Positions 46,700-55,011 of a stretch of 64,000 nt of DNA are shown in pieces. Source of the stretch: ZC4RG42 sp003242425 (lineage in GTDB: Bacteria; Pseudomonadota; Gammaproteobacteria; Burkholderiales; SG8-39). The translations under genes were made by a program, and so were the position numbers. Position 1 is the stretch's first letter. Each line of letters opens with the position of its first letter. The notes beneath the pieces were generated by a model that saw nothing but the letters and a program-made list of their open reading frames with translations, was not told the origin of the DNA and did not search any database. The stretch spans positions 1 to 64,000 of the forward strand of contig CALCIE010000029.1 of the NCBI GenBank assembly GCA_937907425.1, read 5' to 3'.

Positions 46700-47719
46700 C
46701 TATTCGAAGTCCGCGTCGAGCACGATGCGATAGTGCGGCTTGCCTTCGCGCAGCCGCTGCAGCGCGGCGTTGACCTCGCGCATGGGGAAATGCTCGACCC
46801 GCGGCGTGATGTTGTGGCGCGCCGCGAACTCCAGCATCTTGTCCATGGCGTGACGCGGCCCGGTCGGCGATCCGCTCACATGCTGCTCGAAGCTGATGAG
46901 CTGCATCGCCTGCACCGGCACCGGCTCCAGCACCGCACCGACGAAATGCAGCCGTCCCTTGGGTGCAAGCGTCGCCATCAGCGCATCCCAGTCGAGCGGA
47001 ACGTTGACGGTGTAGAGAATGAGATCGAGCGAACCCTGCAGCGCCCGCATGGCCGCGGCGTCGGTGCTCGACACCACACGGTGCGCACCGAGCGCAAGCG
47101 CTTCCTCACGCTTGGACGCGCTGGAGGTGAAGGCCACCACCTCGCAACCCCAGGCGTTGAGGAACTGCAGCGCGAGGTGGCCGAGGCCGCCGATGCCGAC
47201 CACGCCCACGCGCGCGGTGGGCGAGAGGTTGGTCATCAGCAGCGGATAGAACACCGTGATGCCGCCGCACATCAGCGGCCCGGCGCTCGCGGCATCCAAC
47301 CCCGCGGGCAGCGGCACCGCCCACAGCCAGTGCACCCGCAGGCGGTCGGCGAAGCCGCCGTGGCGGCCGACGATGGTGCCTTGCACGCCGGAACAGAGAT
47401 GGTGGTTGCCGCTCAGGCAGCTCGCGCAGTGGGCGCAACTGCTGGCGTTCCAGCCCACGCCCACGCGTTGTCCCACTTTGAGCCCTTTGACGTCTTCGCC
47501 GACGGCCACCACACGGCCGATCGCCTCGTGGCCCGGCACGAAGGGATACTGCGTCATCGACCAGGCGTTATCGAGCATGGAGAGGTCGGAATGGCAGATG
47601 CCGCAGTATTCGACGGCGATCTCCACGTCCTCGGTGCCCAGCGGGCCCGGATCGTAATCGAAGCGTTGCAGTGGACCGCCCGGGGTGCGGGCGGCCCAGG
47701 CTCGAATACGGGTCGTCAT
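46700..47719 (-). CDS. Zinc-dependent alcohol dehydrogenase (YahK/CAD type)
   Basis: 339 residues from MTTRIRAWAA, behind GAAGGAGGAAGC. The catalytic zinc ligands are in CGICHSD and GHEAIGRV; the structural zinc site is CAHCASCLSGNHHLC. The NADP(H) fold motif is GIGGLGHLALQ. The pattern matches the YahK/Adh cinnamyl-alcohol-dehydrogenase-like group, broad aldehyde reductases. The open frame extends 16 codons upstream without support. It is monocistronic by appearance and the physiological substrate is unknown. Confidence 0.9.
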   Translation of the reverse strand: MTTRIRAWAARTPGGPLQRFDYDPGPLGTEDVEIAVEYCGICHSDLSMLDNAWSMTQYPFVPGHEAIGRVVAVGEDVKGLKVGQRVGVGWNASSCAHCASCLSGNHHLCSGVQGTIVGRHGGFADRLRVHWLWAVPLPAGLDAASAGPLMCGGITVFYPLLMTNLSPTARVGVVGIGGLGHLALQFLNAWGCEVVAFTSSASKREEALALGAHRVVSSTDAAAMRALQGSLDLILYTVNVPLDWDALMATLAPKGRLHFVGAVLEPVPVQAMQLISFEQHVSGSPTGPRHAMDKMLEFAARHNITPRVEHFPMREVNAALQRLREGKPHYRIVLDADFE

Positions 47720-47828
47720 GGAAAAGCTTCCTCCTTCGGGGACGCGGGTCGCCTGGGCGCACGGCAAGGCCCATACCCACGTCGTCGTCGCGAAGCCTAG
47801 CGGGCTCGGGAAGCCGTTTCAATTCCGC

Positions 47829-48473
47829 TCACGCGCCGGCCTTGCGCCAGACGCTGGCGAACCAGGGCTGGCGTTCGCGCGGCAGTCCGGGGGGGCGGTA
47901 GTAGGCGTCGATCAATTCGAAGCCGGCCGCCCGCACATGGGCAAGCCAGCTCTCGGGCGCGTGGAAAACCCCGTAGCGCCCTTGCACCCAGCCCGCCTCG
48001 TCCTGTCCGCGGGGATTGGAGCTGAACAGCACGCCGCGCGGCTTGAGCGCGGCGCGCAGCTCGGCGAGCACGCGCGGCAATTCGGACAGCGGGGCGTGAA
48101 ACAGGGAAGCATTGGCGTAGATGCCGTCGAAGCGTTCCGCCGGCAGTTCGAGTGCGAGAAAGTCCTGCTGCCACACCTCGCAGCCGCTGTAGGCGCGCGC
48201 CATTTCGCAAAAGCGCGGCGCGCCGTCCAGGCCGATAGCGACGTGGCCGCGTTCGTTGAAGGCCTTGAGATCGCGTCCCGGCCCGCAGCCGAGGTCGAGC
48301 AGGGTAAAAGGCGGTTCGGCTTCGATGGCGCCGAGCAGCGCCTCGATGTTCTGCGAGACATCGTGGTCGCGCGTGCCGGCCCAGAAAGCTTCGGCGTGGG
48401 CGTCGTAGTGACGCAACGTCGTCGTGGTGATGCGGGATCGATCCTCGCCGTTCACTGTCCGTCCCCGCCGCAT
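47829..48473 (-). CDS. Class I SAM-dependent methyltransferase
   Basis: 214 residues. The SAM motif I is LLDLGCGPGRDLKAF (about residues 57-71), followed by a motif II acidic residue in VAIGLDGAPRF and the DGIYANASLFHAP segment. It is a small soluble methyltransferase of the Methyltransf_11/25 type; the acceptor is unknown. The ATG used has no clear ribosome site; a GTG six codons in (48455, behind GGGACGGACA) is an equally good start. Confidence 0.78.
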   Translation of the reverse strand: MRRGRTVNGEDRSRITTTTLRHYDAHAEAFWAGTRDHDVSQNIEALLGAIEAEPPFTLLDLGCGPGRDLKAFNERGHVAIGLDGAPRFCEMARAYSGCEVWQQDFLALELPAERFDGIYANASLFHAPLSELPRVLAELRAALKPRGVLFSSNPRGQDEAGWVQGRYGVFHAPESWLAHVRAAGFELIDAYYRPPGLPRERQPWFASVWRKAGA

Positions 48474-48504
48474 CGTGCGGCGCCTGTGCGCCGCGCGGAA
48501 GGGT

Positions 48505-49260
48505 TCAGGGCGCTGCGGCGCTCAGCGGACCTGCCCGTACCAGCTCGCCCCATGCGGCGATACCCGGTCCATAGGATTGTATCGCCGCGCCGAGCAGTAC
48601 CCCCAGCAACGCGACCGCCGCCACTCCCCAGACCGTGCGGCGTATCGCCGTACGGAACCACTCTTCGCTTTCGACGTTGTACAGGCTGCAGCACAGCGCG
48701 AGCGCGAGCACGATGGCCAGCAACAGATCCACCGACAACGTCGGGTTGGCCGTTACGAGCGACACCGCAGCCCATACCGCCCCGCACAGCACGGTCGCGG
48801 CGATGAGCACGAAGGCGAGCGTTTCGGCGTCGTAAGCGCCGCGCGCGCCCTGCTCCGCAGGGTGTGCCGGTGCGCCGGGAAGCGAAACTCCCCCCCGTGC
48901 ATCCGGCCGCATCGCATCGCCCCGCCTGTCGGACAGAAAATCCAGACTCTCGTCGAGCCTTTCCTCGGCACGCGGCTTCGTCCTCGACCACAGCAGCAGC
49001 AGACATGCCAGATAGCCGATGCCGATCGCCGTGGGATAGCGCAACCAGGGCGCGCTCATGCCGGTCTGCCACAAGAGGAAGGATGCGAAGAAACCGACTG
49101 CAGCAGTGAGCGCCACGATGAGCGTGATGTGAAGCCCGGGGCGGCGAAGCGCACCGAGTCGATCCTGCGCCGACGCCGGCGCGACACGCTGACGTGGGGC
49201 CGGCGCCGCGACCCCTCCGGATGGATGCGTGCTCGGGGTACAGGCGTGCTCTTTGTCCAT
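48505..49260 (-). CDS. Hypothetical membrane protein
   Basis: 251 residues, not recognised. After a 40-residue Pro/Ala-rich hydrophilic start there are five likely membrane helices: two at about 44-66 and 73-92, then, after a charged cytoplasmic-type loop of about 50 residues, three at about 148-170, 175-192 and 212-230. Good GGAGGCAGC ribosome site. It lies 31 bp upstream of the methyltransferase gene on the same strand. No known motif is visible. Confidence 0.65.
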   Translation of the reverse strand: MDKEHACTPSTHPSGGVAAPAPRQRVAPASAQDRLGALRRPGLHITLIVALTAAVGFFASFLLWQTGMSAPWLRYPTAIGIGYLACLLLLWSRTKPRAEERLDESLDFLSDRRGDAMRPDARGGVSLPGAPAHPAEQGARGAYDAETLAFVLIAATVLCGAVWAAVSLVTANPTLSVDLLLAIVLALALCCSLYNVESEEWFRTAIRRTVWGVAAVALLGVLLGAAIQSYGPGIAAWGELVRAGPLSAAAP

Positions 49261-49435
49261 GCTGCCTCCACGACGCAGGCTACGCGTCGAGGCGTGACGC
49301 TAACGGACGGGCATTCCCCCCGCAACCTAACCAAACGGCCTAGTTGACGCGCGACAAAAAGGAAATCTAGGACGCAAACCACAAGGCCCTGCGTCTACGA
49401 CAGAAAGTGCCGAACGGCCTCAGACGCTAACCGGC
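49261..49435. other. Gene-free interval beside the nirB relic
   Basis: 175 bases with no promoter, repeat or gene that I can support. With the relic (49436-49575) and the space before ybiB it makes a 470-base stretch without an intact gene. Confidence 0.4.
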
Positions 49436-49575
49436 CGTCACCGGCAACAGCAGGATGCGGTTGTAGTTGGGATGAGATTCCGCGCCGACTCGATGCCGCA
49501 AAGATCGGCCGCCCGCTTCGGCAGTTCATCGAGCGTGCGCACGCACGCCATGCCGTTGCCCATCATCACCAGCTC
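49436..49575 (-). pseudogene. nirB: N-terminal relic of the nitrite reductase large subunit (nirB)
   Basis: On the minus strand, ELVMMGNGMACVRTLDELPK matches the FAD-binding start of NirB (normally ...LVVIGNGMAGVRTLEELLK). After a frameshift, the sequence coding ESHPNYNRILLLPVTAG matches the next NirB block (PHPNYNRILL.PVLAG) and then meets a TAG stop. Only about 45 of the roughly 800 codons remain, with substitutions in the core (Cys for the second Gly of GNGMAG). The relic lies about 160 bp downstream of ybiB, a gene often found with nirBD and nasA in betaproteobacteria. It looks like the scar of a deleted nitrate-assimilation operon. Confidence 0.75.
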
Positions 49576-49732
49576 GATTCCAACGCCCCGACGCACCGCA
49601 CTCGGCTGCAGTTTTGCAGCACTCAATATGCCGCAGGGAGTTGCATATCAATCCAATACCGCGACGATGTGGTCATGCGGTGCAATGGTGTAGTGCATCC
49701 GTCCCGCGTCATGCCCCGCGTTGGGGCATTGT

Positions 49733-50713
49733 TCAGGCCGCCATGCTGCGCGTCTGCACGACGGCGATGGCTTTGGCGAGATTGAGATCGTCGGTATAGC
49801 CGCTGCCGTAGAGGCAGCAGGCAATCTGGTTCACCACGGGCAGCGGCATGGGCACGACGCCCTCCAGCGCGCTGCGCACATATTGGGCCGTCGCCGCGGC
49901 CTCCAGATCCTGCGGTGCGAACTCGGGCACGTCCTCGGTCATGCGCTCCTGCTCGAACAGCAGCTCGTGATGCCCGTCGCGGTACAGTTCCATGCGCGGC
50001 CGGCGGCGCGGCGCGGCATAGGGTTCGCCTTCCGTACCCTTCATCAGCAGGGCGGCGCCGCGCGTCTGCACGAGCACTTCGCCAAGCTTCTGCATGTAGT
50101 CGGGATGCGTGACGGCGACGACGCGCAGGCAGTCGCCGCCGAAGGGGTCCATCAGTTTCACGACGGTGTGCGCGCTGTTGCGCACGCCGAGCCGCGCGCG
50201 CACGCCCAGCAACTGCGCGATACCGGGCGAAAGCACCGCGGTCGGCACGAAAGTGAGCCTGCCTTCGTCCAGGGAGCGTTGCGCCTGCGCGAGCGTCGCG
50301 CATGGCATGATGCCCAGCTCGCGCAGGATATAGGCGGTGGCGACGCGACCGTTGCCGTCAAGCAGACCGTGCACCAGCACCGGCACGCCGATGCGGTGCA
50401 GCGCCATCGCGACGAGCGGCACCAGATTGGGCTGGCGCCGCGCGCCGTTGTACGAAGGCAGCACCACGGGAAGCGTGCCGTCGTTCGGCCGTTGCAGACG
50501 GTGCACACGGTCGTTCAAGGCCAGGGAAAAGCCGAGCAACTCGTTCACCGACTCGGTTTTCATGCGCAGCGCAAGCAGGACGGCGCCCAGTTCCAGCTCG
50601 GGCACGCCGCCGTCCAGCATGGCGCCGAACAGTTGCCGCGCCTCGTCCACGCCGAGGTCGCGCGAGCCGTGCGCACCGCGACCGATTTCCTTGATGATGC
50701 TTGCGTAGTTCAT
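49733..50713 (-). CDS. ybiB: YbiB (TrpD2-like nucleic-acid-binding protein)
   Basis: 326 residues from MNYASIIKEIGRG, behind a GGAGCAGGG ribosome site. It has the anthranilate phosphoribosyltransferase fold (N-terminal helical part with ALRMKTESVNELLGF, then VPVLVHGLLDGNGRVATAYIL and VVKLMDPFGGDCLRVVAVTHPDYM) but lacks the phosphoribosyl-diphosphate-binding motif of TrpD. E. coli YbiB binds DNA and belongs to the LexA regulon. The neighbouring nirB relic is on the same strand downstream. A short hairpin (49711-49729) follows the stop. Confidence 0.9.
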   Translation of the reverse strand: MNYASIIKEIGRGAHGSRDLGVDEARQLFGAMLDGGVPELELGAVLLALRMKTESVNELLGFSLALNDRVHRLQRPNDGTLPVVLPSYNGARRQPNLVPLVAMALHRIGVPVLVHGLLDGNGRVATAYILRELGIMPCATLAQAQRSLDEGRLTFVPTAVLSPGIAQLLGVRARLGVRNSAHTVVKLMDPFGGDCLRVVAVTHPDYMQKLGEVLVQTRGAALLMKGTEGEPYAAPRRRPRMELYRDGHHELLFEQERMTEDVPEFAPQDLEAAATAQYVRSALEGVVPMPLPVVNQIACCLYGSGYTDDLNLAKAIAVVQTRSMAA

Positions 50714-50744
50714 ACCGCCCTGCTCCACAACTTCGTTCGCGCTT

Positions 50745-51020
50745 TCATGCGGCGCGAGCTTCGCCCTTGAATGGTGCCGCCTGGCACGGCCGCCGCACTT
50801 CCGGCATGCAGGAACCGCGCATTACGTGCCGCATCGCAGCGTCGCCTTCAGCGCGTCGAATCTCCCCCTGCTCGAACCGCGTGCGAATCTCGGACGCCGA
50901 TGCATCCATGCAGGTCGGCGCAAGCGCGGACGAAAACACGGCCGCGACTGCATGGCCCGCCCGCTCGGGCCCTTCGCGCAGAATCGCGGCGTGCGCGTGG
51001 ATTTCGTCGACAACCCGCAT
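50745..51020 (-). CDS. Possible small protein upstream of ybiB
   Basis: 91 codons from an ATG behind GGAGACGAAA, ending 31 bp before ybiB (MRVVDEIHAHAAILREGPER...). The N-terminal half looks like a soluble helical protein; the C-terminal part is rich in Arg, Pro and Ala. I recognise no family. It could be a real short gene, a decayed part of the former nitrate locus, or chance in GC-rich DNA. The rest of the interval up to rnpB holds nothing else. Confidence 0.3.
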   Translation of the reverse strand: MRVVDEIHAHAAILREGPERAGHAVAAVFSSALAPTCMDASASEIRTRFEQGEIRRAEGDAAMRHVMRGSCMPEVRRPCQAAPFKGEARAA

Positions 51021-51128
51021 TTTCGTCTCCAATGCGGGCGGACGGTTTGCAACATGTATGCCAGTCGTGACAGCGCGCCGCGCTTGGCGATCGGGAACCG
51101 GCATGTCTCGCACACCGGTGAGAAAAGG

Positions 51129-51551
51129 AAGTGAAGCTGGCCGATAAGCGGGATTCTGTCGTGAACGGCCATTCATCTAGGCCCTGAGTCACCCCAGGGC
51201 TCCAGCCACCTACCCGCAGGCTCCGCGGGCCGCCTCATCGCCTGCCTACTTGGTGTTGCTCCGGGTGGAGGTTGCCGCGTTTCACCCTTTCCCGACTGCG
51301 TCGGGAAAGCCGCCGCGCAAGCGCGACGGCCCCCTTCGCATCTCCCGTCCGGTGCAGGAGCAGAACCCCTGCCCTGCTCCGGGAGACTTTGTCTCCGCGC
51401 CTGAGCGCGGCGACAAGCCGGGAAAGACTCGTCTCTGTGGCCCTATTCCTCGCCTCACGGCGTCTGGGCGTTACCCAGCACCCTGCCCTATGGAGTCCCG
51501 ACTTTCCTCTGCGGGGTCGAGCCCCGCAGCGGCCGTTTGGCCAGCTTCGCT
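51129..51551 (-). ncRNA. rnpB: RNase P RNA, bacterial class A
   Basis: On the minus strand the 5' arm GCGAAGCTGGCC (51550-51539) pairs with GGCCAGCTTC near the 3' end (51142-51133) to make helix P1. The universal core follows: GAGGAAAGTC, then ACTCCATAGGGCAGGGTGC, then GTAACGCCCAGACG, GCGAGG, and near the 3' end GAATCCCGCTTATCGGCC. The A-type P10-P12 and P16-P17 stems are visible as strong hairpins. The RNA cleaves the 5' leader of tRNA precursors together with RnpA. Ends are estimated to within a few bases. A -10-like TATCAT lies just upstream (about 51560). Open frames across this region are artefacts. Confidence 0.97.
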
Positions 51552-51650
51552 TACATGATACCGCGCCGGCGCGCCAAAGTTCCCGCGCCTTGATTTCCGC
51601 GTCACCGCCGCCTAGAACGAATTGCGATCCACTCCACAAGGAGCGCGCCC

Positions 51651-52163
51651 GTGCGACGACGTCTCTACTTTCTGCTCCCTGACATCGCCAGTGCCGAACG
51701 CACCGTGGACGACCTACTGCTCGCACGCATCGAGGACCGTCACATCCACGTGCTGGCCCGGCGCGGCGCCGACCTGGGCAATTTGCCCGAGGCCACGGCG
51801 CTGCAGAAGACCGACCTGATCCACGGCGCGGAAATCGGCATGATCGTCGGCGGTCTCGGCGGACTGCTGGTGGGTCTGTTCATCCTCTTCACGCCGCCGG
51901 AGGGTGCCCAGCTGGAGTTGATTCTGGTGTTGGCGATCACGGCGGCAGGCGCGATCTTCGGCGCCTGGGCATCGAGTCTCATCGGCGTGTCGGTGCCCAA
52001 CTCGCGGTTGCAGCAGTTCTATCCGGCGATCGAAGCGGGAAAGGTACTGCTGATGGTGGACGTGAGACCCGCCCGCGTGGATGAGCTGCGCGAACTCGTG
52101 CTCCGCCGTCATCCGGAAGCGGCCGGCGGCATGGTGGAACCGACGCTTCCCGCCTTTCCCTGA
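51651..52163 (+). CDS. DUF1269-like membrane protein
   Basis: 170 residues from a GTG codon behind AAGGAG. The N-terminal domain (MRRRLYFLLPDIASAERTVDDLL) has an alpha-beta fold. The middle has a glycine-rich membrane hairpin (about 58-77, MIVGGLGGLLVGLFILF, and 85-107), and the C-terminal part is soluble again. The layout matches DUF1269/SLT-like small envelope proteins of unknown role. It starts about 100 bp beyond the rnpB 5' end, divergent from it. Confidence 0.75.
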   Translation: MRRRLYFLLPDIASAERTVDDLLLARIEDRHIHVLARRGADLGNLPEATALQKTDLIHGAEIGMIVGGLGGLLVGLFILFTPPEGAQLELILVLAITAAGAIFGAWASSLIGVSVPNSRLQQFYPAIEAGKVLLMVDVRPARVDELRELVLRRHPEAAGGMVEPTLPAFP

Positions 52164-52240
52164 TCAAAAGAACGGAGCGCACGCTCCGGCTCAAGCGCCG
52201 TTCCAACGGCGCATCGGCTCGCTGGCCCGAGCGAGCCTCA

Positions 52241-52265
52241 GGCCCCGTCCCCCCATGACGGGGCC
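52241..52265. terminator. Terminator hairpin between convergent genes
   Basis: GGCCCCGTC pairs with GACGGGGCC (52257-52265), followed by TTCCC on the plus strand. It lies between the DUF1269-like gene and the DUF3025 gene and probably serves both directions. Confidence 0.6.
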
Positions 52266-52272
52266 TTCCCAT

Positions 52273-53100
52273 TTACGGTGCGCGCACTTCGGGCCTGCGC
52301 GTGCGTCCCGGGCGGAAATGTCCGGTGTCGTCGTAATACGCCGGATCCTCGTTCGCGGCACACCAGCCTGGAATGCCGAGAATCGGCACCGGTTGCAGCG
52401 AAGCCGTGTCGCGCAGCGTAGCTTCGTCCACGAGCTGCTCCGCGATCGCAGCATCCAGCGCGGCGTTCTGCACCGCTTCCGGCAGCGCGAAGAAATCGTC
52501 CTCCACCGCAACGCACAAGGCATGGGCGACGATGCCCTTGTAAGGCACGACGGCTTTCTCGTGCACGGCGTGGCCGAGGATGCGGAAAGCCATGTGCGCC
52601 CGCACCGCTTCGCGGTGCATCACGAACAACGCCTTCCACTGGAAACCGCGCAGCAGTTCGATGAGCTGCGGACGGCTGCAGGCCACCGCCATTCCGCTTT
52701 CGTCGAGCAGCGTCAGCACATCGCGGGCGACGCTGCGGGCGCGGCCCGCCTGCCGTGCGAGCTCCTCGATGTGCAGGCGGTTGATGACGGCCTTGGTGCG
52801 CGGGAAGACGAGCCACGCCAGCGCGTTGAACAGGTCGTGCCAGTTGTGCGGCCGCGTCAGCACTTCGCCTCGCGCCCAGGCCCGCCCTTCGTACTCCGCC
52901 GCCGACACCTTCTGCGTCTGTGTCACGAAGCGGACGGGCAATCCCTGCGCGTTGACCAGACCCTGCCGCTCGGCAAGCGCGTTCAAGGACGTGTTGTCCG
53001 GAAAGCGGTCCGCAGGCAGCGCCTCGACCAGCGACCGCACGGTGGCAAACAGCGGCGAATCGAGCAGCGCCTGCCGGTCCCAGCGTGCCTCCGCCTTCAT
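52273..53100 (-). CDS. DUF3025 protein
   Basis: 275 residues. The signature NWHDLFNALAWLVFPRTKAVINRLH (read in two parts, around residues 85-110) and the C-terminal VPILGIPGWC match DUF3025, a family of unknown function common in beta- and gammaproteobacteria. No signal peptide is seen. The ATG overlaps the pyrC stop (TGATG), so translation is probably coupled to pyrC. Confidence 0.85.
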   Translation of the reverse strand: MKAEARWDRQALLDSPLFATVRSLVEALPADRFPDNTSLNALAERQGLVNAQGLPVRFVTQTQKVSAAEYEGRAWARGEVLTRPHNWHDLFNALAWLVFPRTKAVINRLHIEELARQAGRARSVARDVLTLLDESGMAVACSRPQLIELLRGFQWKALFVMHREAVRAHMAFRILGHAVHEKAVVPYKGIVAHALCVAVEDDFFALPEAVQNAALDAAIAEQLVDEATLRDTASLQPVPILGIPGWCAANEDPAYYDDTGHFRPGRTRRPEVRAP

Positions 53101-54134
53101 CACGCCTGCAGACGCCAGCTCAGCGATTCGCCCGCGCGCAAGGGGACGAGTTCAGCCTCGCCGAATTCGAAGCGCTGCGGCACCTGCCAGGGCGCACGCA
53201 CGAGCGTGATGCGCTCGGTGTTGCGCGGCAGCCGGTAGAAATCCGGTCCGTTGAAGCTGGCGAAGGCTTCCAGCTTGTCGAGCGCGCCCGCCTGTTCGAA
53301 GGCTTCGGCGTAGAGCTCGATCGCGGCGTGCGCCGTGAAGCAGCCGGCGCAACCGCAGGCCGCTTCCTTGTCGTGCCGCGGATGCGGCGCGCTGTCGGTG
53401 CCGAGGAAGAATTTCGGACTGCCGCTCGTCGCCGCCGCGACCAGGGCTTTGCGATGCCGTTCGCGCTTCAGCACGGGCAGGCAGTAGTAGTGCGGCCGCA
53501 AGCCGCCCTGGAAAATCGCGTTGCGGTTGTAGAGCAGATGGTGCGCGGTGATGGTGGCGCCGATGTTCGGTCCGCTGTCGCGCACGAATTCGGCCGCTTC
53601 CTTCGTCGTGATGTGTTCGAAGACGATGCGCAGTTTCGGAAACCGCCGCACGATCTCGGCCATCACGGTGTCGATGAACACTTTCTCGCGGTCGAACACG
53701 TCCACGCCGGGCGTCGTCACTTCGCCATGCACGAGCAGCGGCACGTCGTGCTCCTCCATCGCCGCGAGTGCGGGCGAAGCGCGATCGAGCGAAGTCACGC
53801 CCGAATCCGAGTTGGTGGTCGCGCCGGCCGGGTAGTACTTGAGCGCGTGCACGAATCCGCTCGCCTTCACCTTCGCGATCTCCTCCGGCGTGGTGTTGTC
53901 GGTGAGATAGAGCGTCATCAGGGGCTCGAAGCGCATACCCTCCGGCAAGGCGCGCAGGATGCGCTCGCGATAAGCGCGCGCGAGTTCCACCGTCGTCACC
54001 GGCGGTTTGAGATTGGGCATGATGATCGCGCGCGCGAACTGCCGCGCGCTGTACGGCAGCACGCTTTCGAGCGCGGCGCCGTCGCGCAGATGCAGATGCC
54101 AGTCGTCGGGGCGGGTCAGGGTGAGGCTTTGCAT
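53100..54134 (-). CDS. pyrC: Dihydroorotase, class II
   Basis: 344 residues. The metal site HLHLRDG (residues 13-19) and the carboxylated lysine in HALKYYPAGATTNSDSGV are present, as are the conserved histidines in VHGEVT, FEHITTKEAAEFV and GATITAHHLLYNRN, and the late GTDSAPHPRHDKEAACGCAG. It closes carbamoyl-aspartate to dihydroorotate in pyrimidine synthesis. An AAGGAT ribosome site precedes the ATG, and rsmI ends 10 bp upstream on the same strand. DUF3025 follows with overlapping codons. Confidence 0.96.
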   Translation of the reverse strand: MQSLTLTRPDDWHLHLRDGAALESVLPYSARQFARAIIMPNLKPPVTTVELARAYRERILRALPEGMRFEPLMTLYLTDNTTPEEIAKVKASGFVHALKYYPAGATTNSDSGVTSLDRASPALAAMEEHDVPLLVHGEVTTPGVDVFDREKVFIDTVMAEIVRRFPKLRIVFEHITTKEAAEFVRDSGPNIGATITAHHLLYNRNAIFQGGLRPHYYCLPVLKRERHRKALVAAATSGSPKFFLGTDSAPHPRHDKEAACGCAGCFTAHAAIELYAEAFEQAGALDKLEAFASFNGPDFYRLPRNTERITLVRAPWQVPQRFEFGEAELVPLRAGESLSWRLQA

Positions 54135-54144
54135 TCGTGATCCT

Positions 54145-55011
54145 TCATTCGGCCTGGTCGCGCAGGCCCAGTTCGTAGAGTTCGTTCTTGCGCGCGCCGG
54201 TGATCGCCGCCGCGAGCCGCGCCGCGTCCTTCAACGGCAGCGCTTCCCGCAACAGCTTCAGCACGCGTTCGCCTTCGATGCGCGTCGCGTCGGCGTCGGC
54301 TGCCGCCGGCGAGACGATGAGCACGAATTCGCCCCGCAGGCGGTTCGCGTCCTCAGCGAGCCACGCGGGCGCCTCGCCGAGCGGGCAGACATGCACGCTC
54401 TCGTACAGCTTGGTGAGCTCGCGCGCGATTGTAAGCGTGCGCCCGGGCCCGTAGACCGCAAGCAGATCCTCGACGCATTCGGCGACGCGATGCGGGGCTT
54501 CGTAGAACACCAGGGCATAGGGCGCGCTCCGCCAGCCCTCCAGCAGCTTGCGGCGGGCGCTCGCTTTCGCCGGCAGGAAGCCCACGAACAGGAACGGTCC
54601 GCTGATCCCGGACACGGACAAGGCCGCAATCGCAGCATTGGGCCCCGGCACGGGCACGATGCGGTGGCCCGCTTCGCGGGCCGCGGCGACCACCAGCGCA
54701 CCGGGATCGGAAATCGCCGGCGTGCCGGCATCGCTGATCAGTGCCACCGCACGGCCCGCCTCCAGCTCGCGCAGCACTTCCTGCGTGGCGCGCGCCTCGT
54801 TGTGTTCGTGCAGCGACCTCAGGCTCGTGCGGATGCCGTGATGGGCGAGCAGCGTCGCGCTCGTGCGCGTATCCTCGGCGTACACCACATCCACGCTGCG
54901 CAGCACCTCCAGGGCGCGCAGCGTGATGTCTTTCAAATTACCGATCGGCGTGGCGACCACATATAATGCGGCGCGCAGCTTGTCGGAGTGTTGTTCCGCG
55001 TGCCCGCTCAT
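54145..55011 (-). CDS. rsmI: 16S rRNA 2'-O-ribose C1402 methyltransferase
   Basis: 288 residues from MSGHAEQHSDKLRAALYVVATPIGN. The tetrapyrrole-methylase fold is clear: VVATPIGNLKDITLRA, YAEDTRTSATLL, ALISDAGTPAISDPG, VPVPGPNAAIAALSVSG, and FYEAPHRV. It methylates C1402 in the ribosomal P-site region. The gene is divergent from lpoA with their first codons overlapping by about 24 bp. The order rsmI / lpoA-yraN-diaA-dolP is the same as in E. coli. Confidence 0.95.
   Translation of the reverse strand: MSGHAEQHSDKLRAALYVVATPIGNLKDITLRALEVLRSVDVVYAEDTRTSATLLAHHGIRTSLRSLHEHNEARATQEVLRELEAGRAVALISDAGTPAISDPGALVVAAAREAGHRIVPVPGPNAAIAALSVSGISGPFLFVGFLPAKASARRKLLEGWRSAPYALVFYEAPHRVAECVEDLLAVYGPGRTLTIARELTKLYESVHVCPLGEAPAWLAEDANRLRGEFVLIVSPAAADADATRIEGERVLKLLREALPLKDAARLAAAITGARKNELYELGLRDQAE

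Noticed and set aside
51235..51726. Open frames of 100-163 codons on both strands around 51.2-51.7 kb
   Set aside because: They run through the RNase P RNA gene, whose conserved core and P1 helix are clear.
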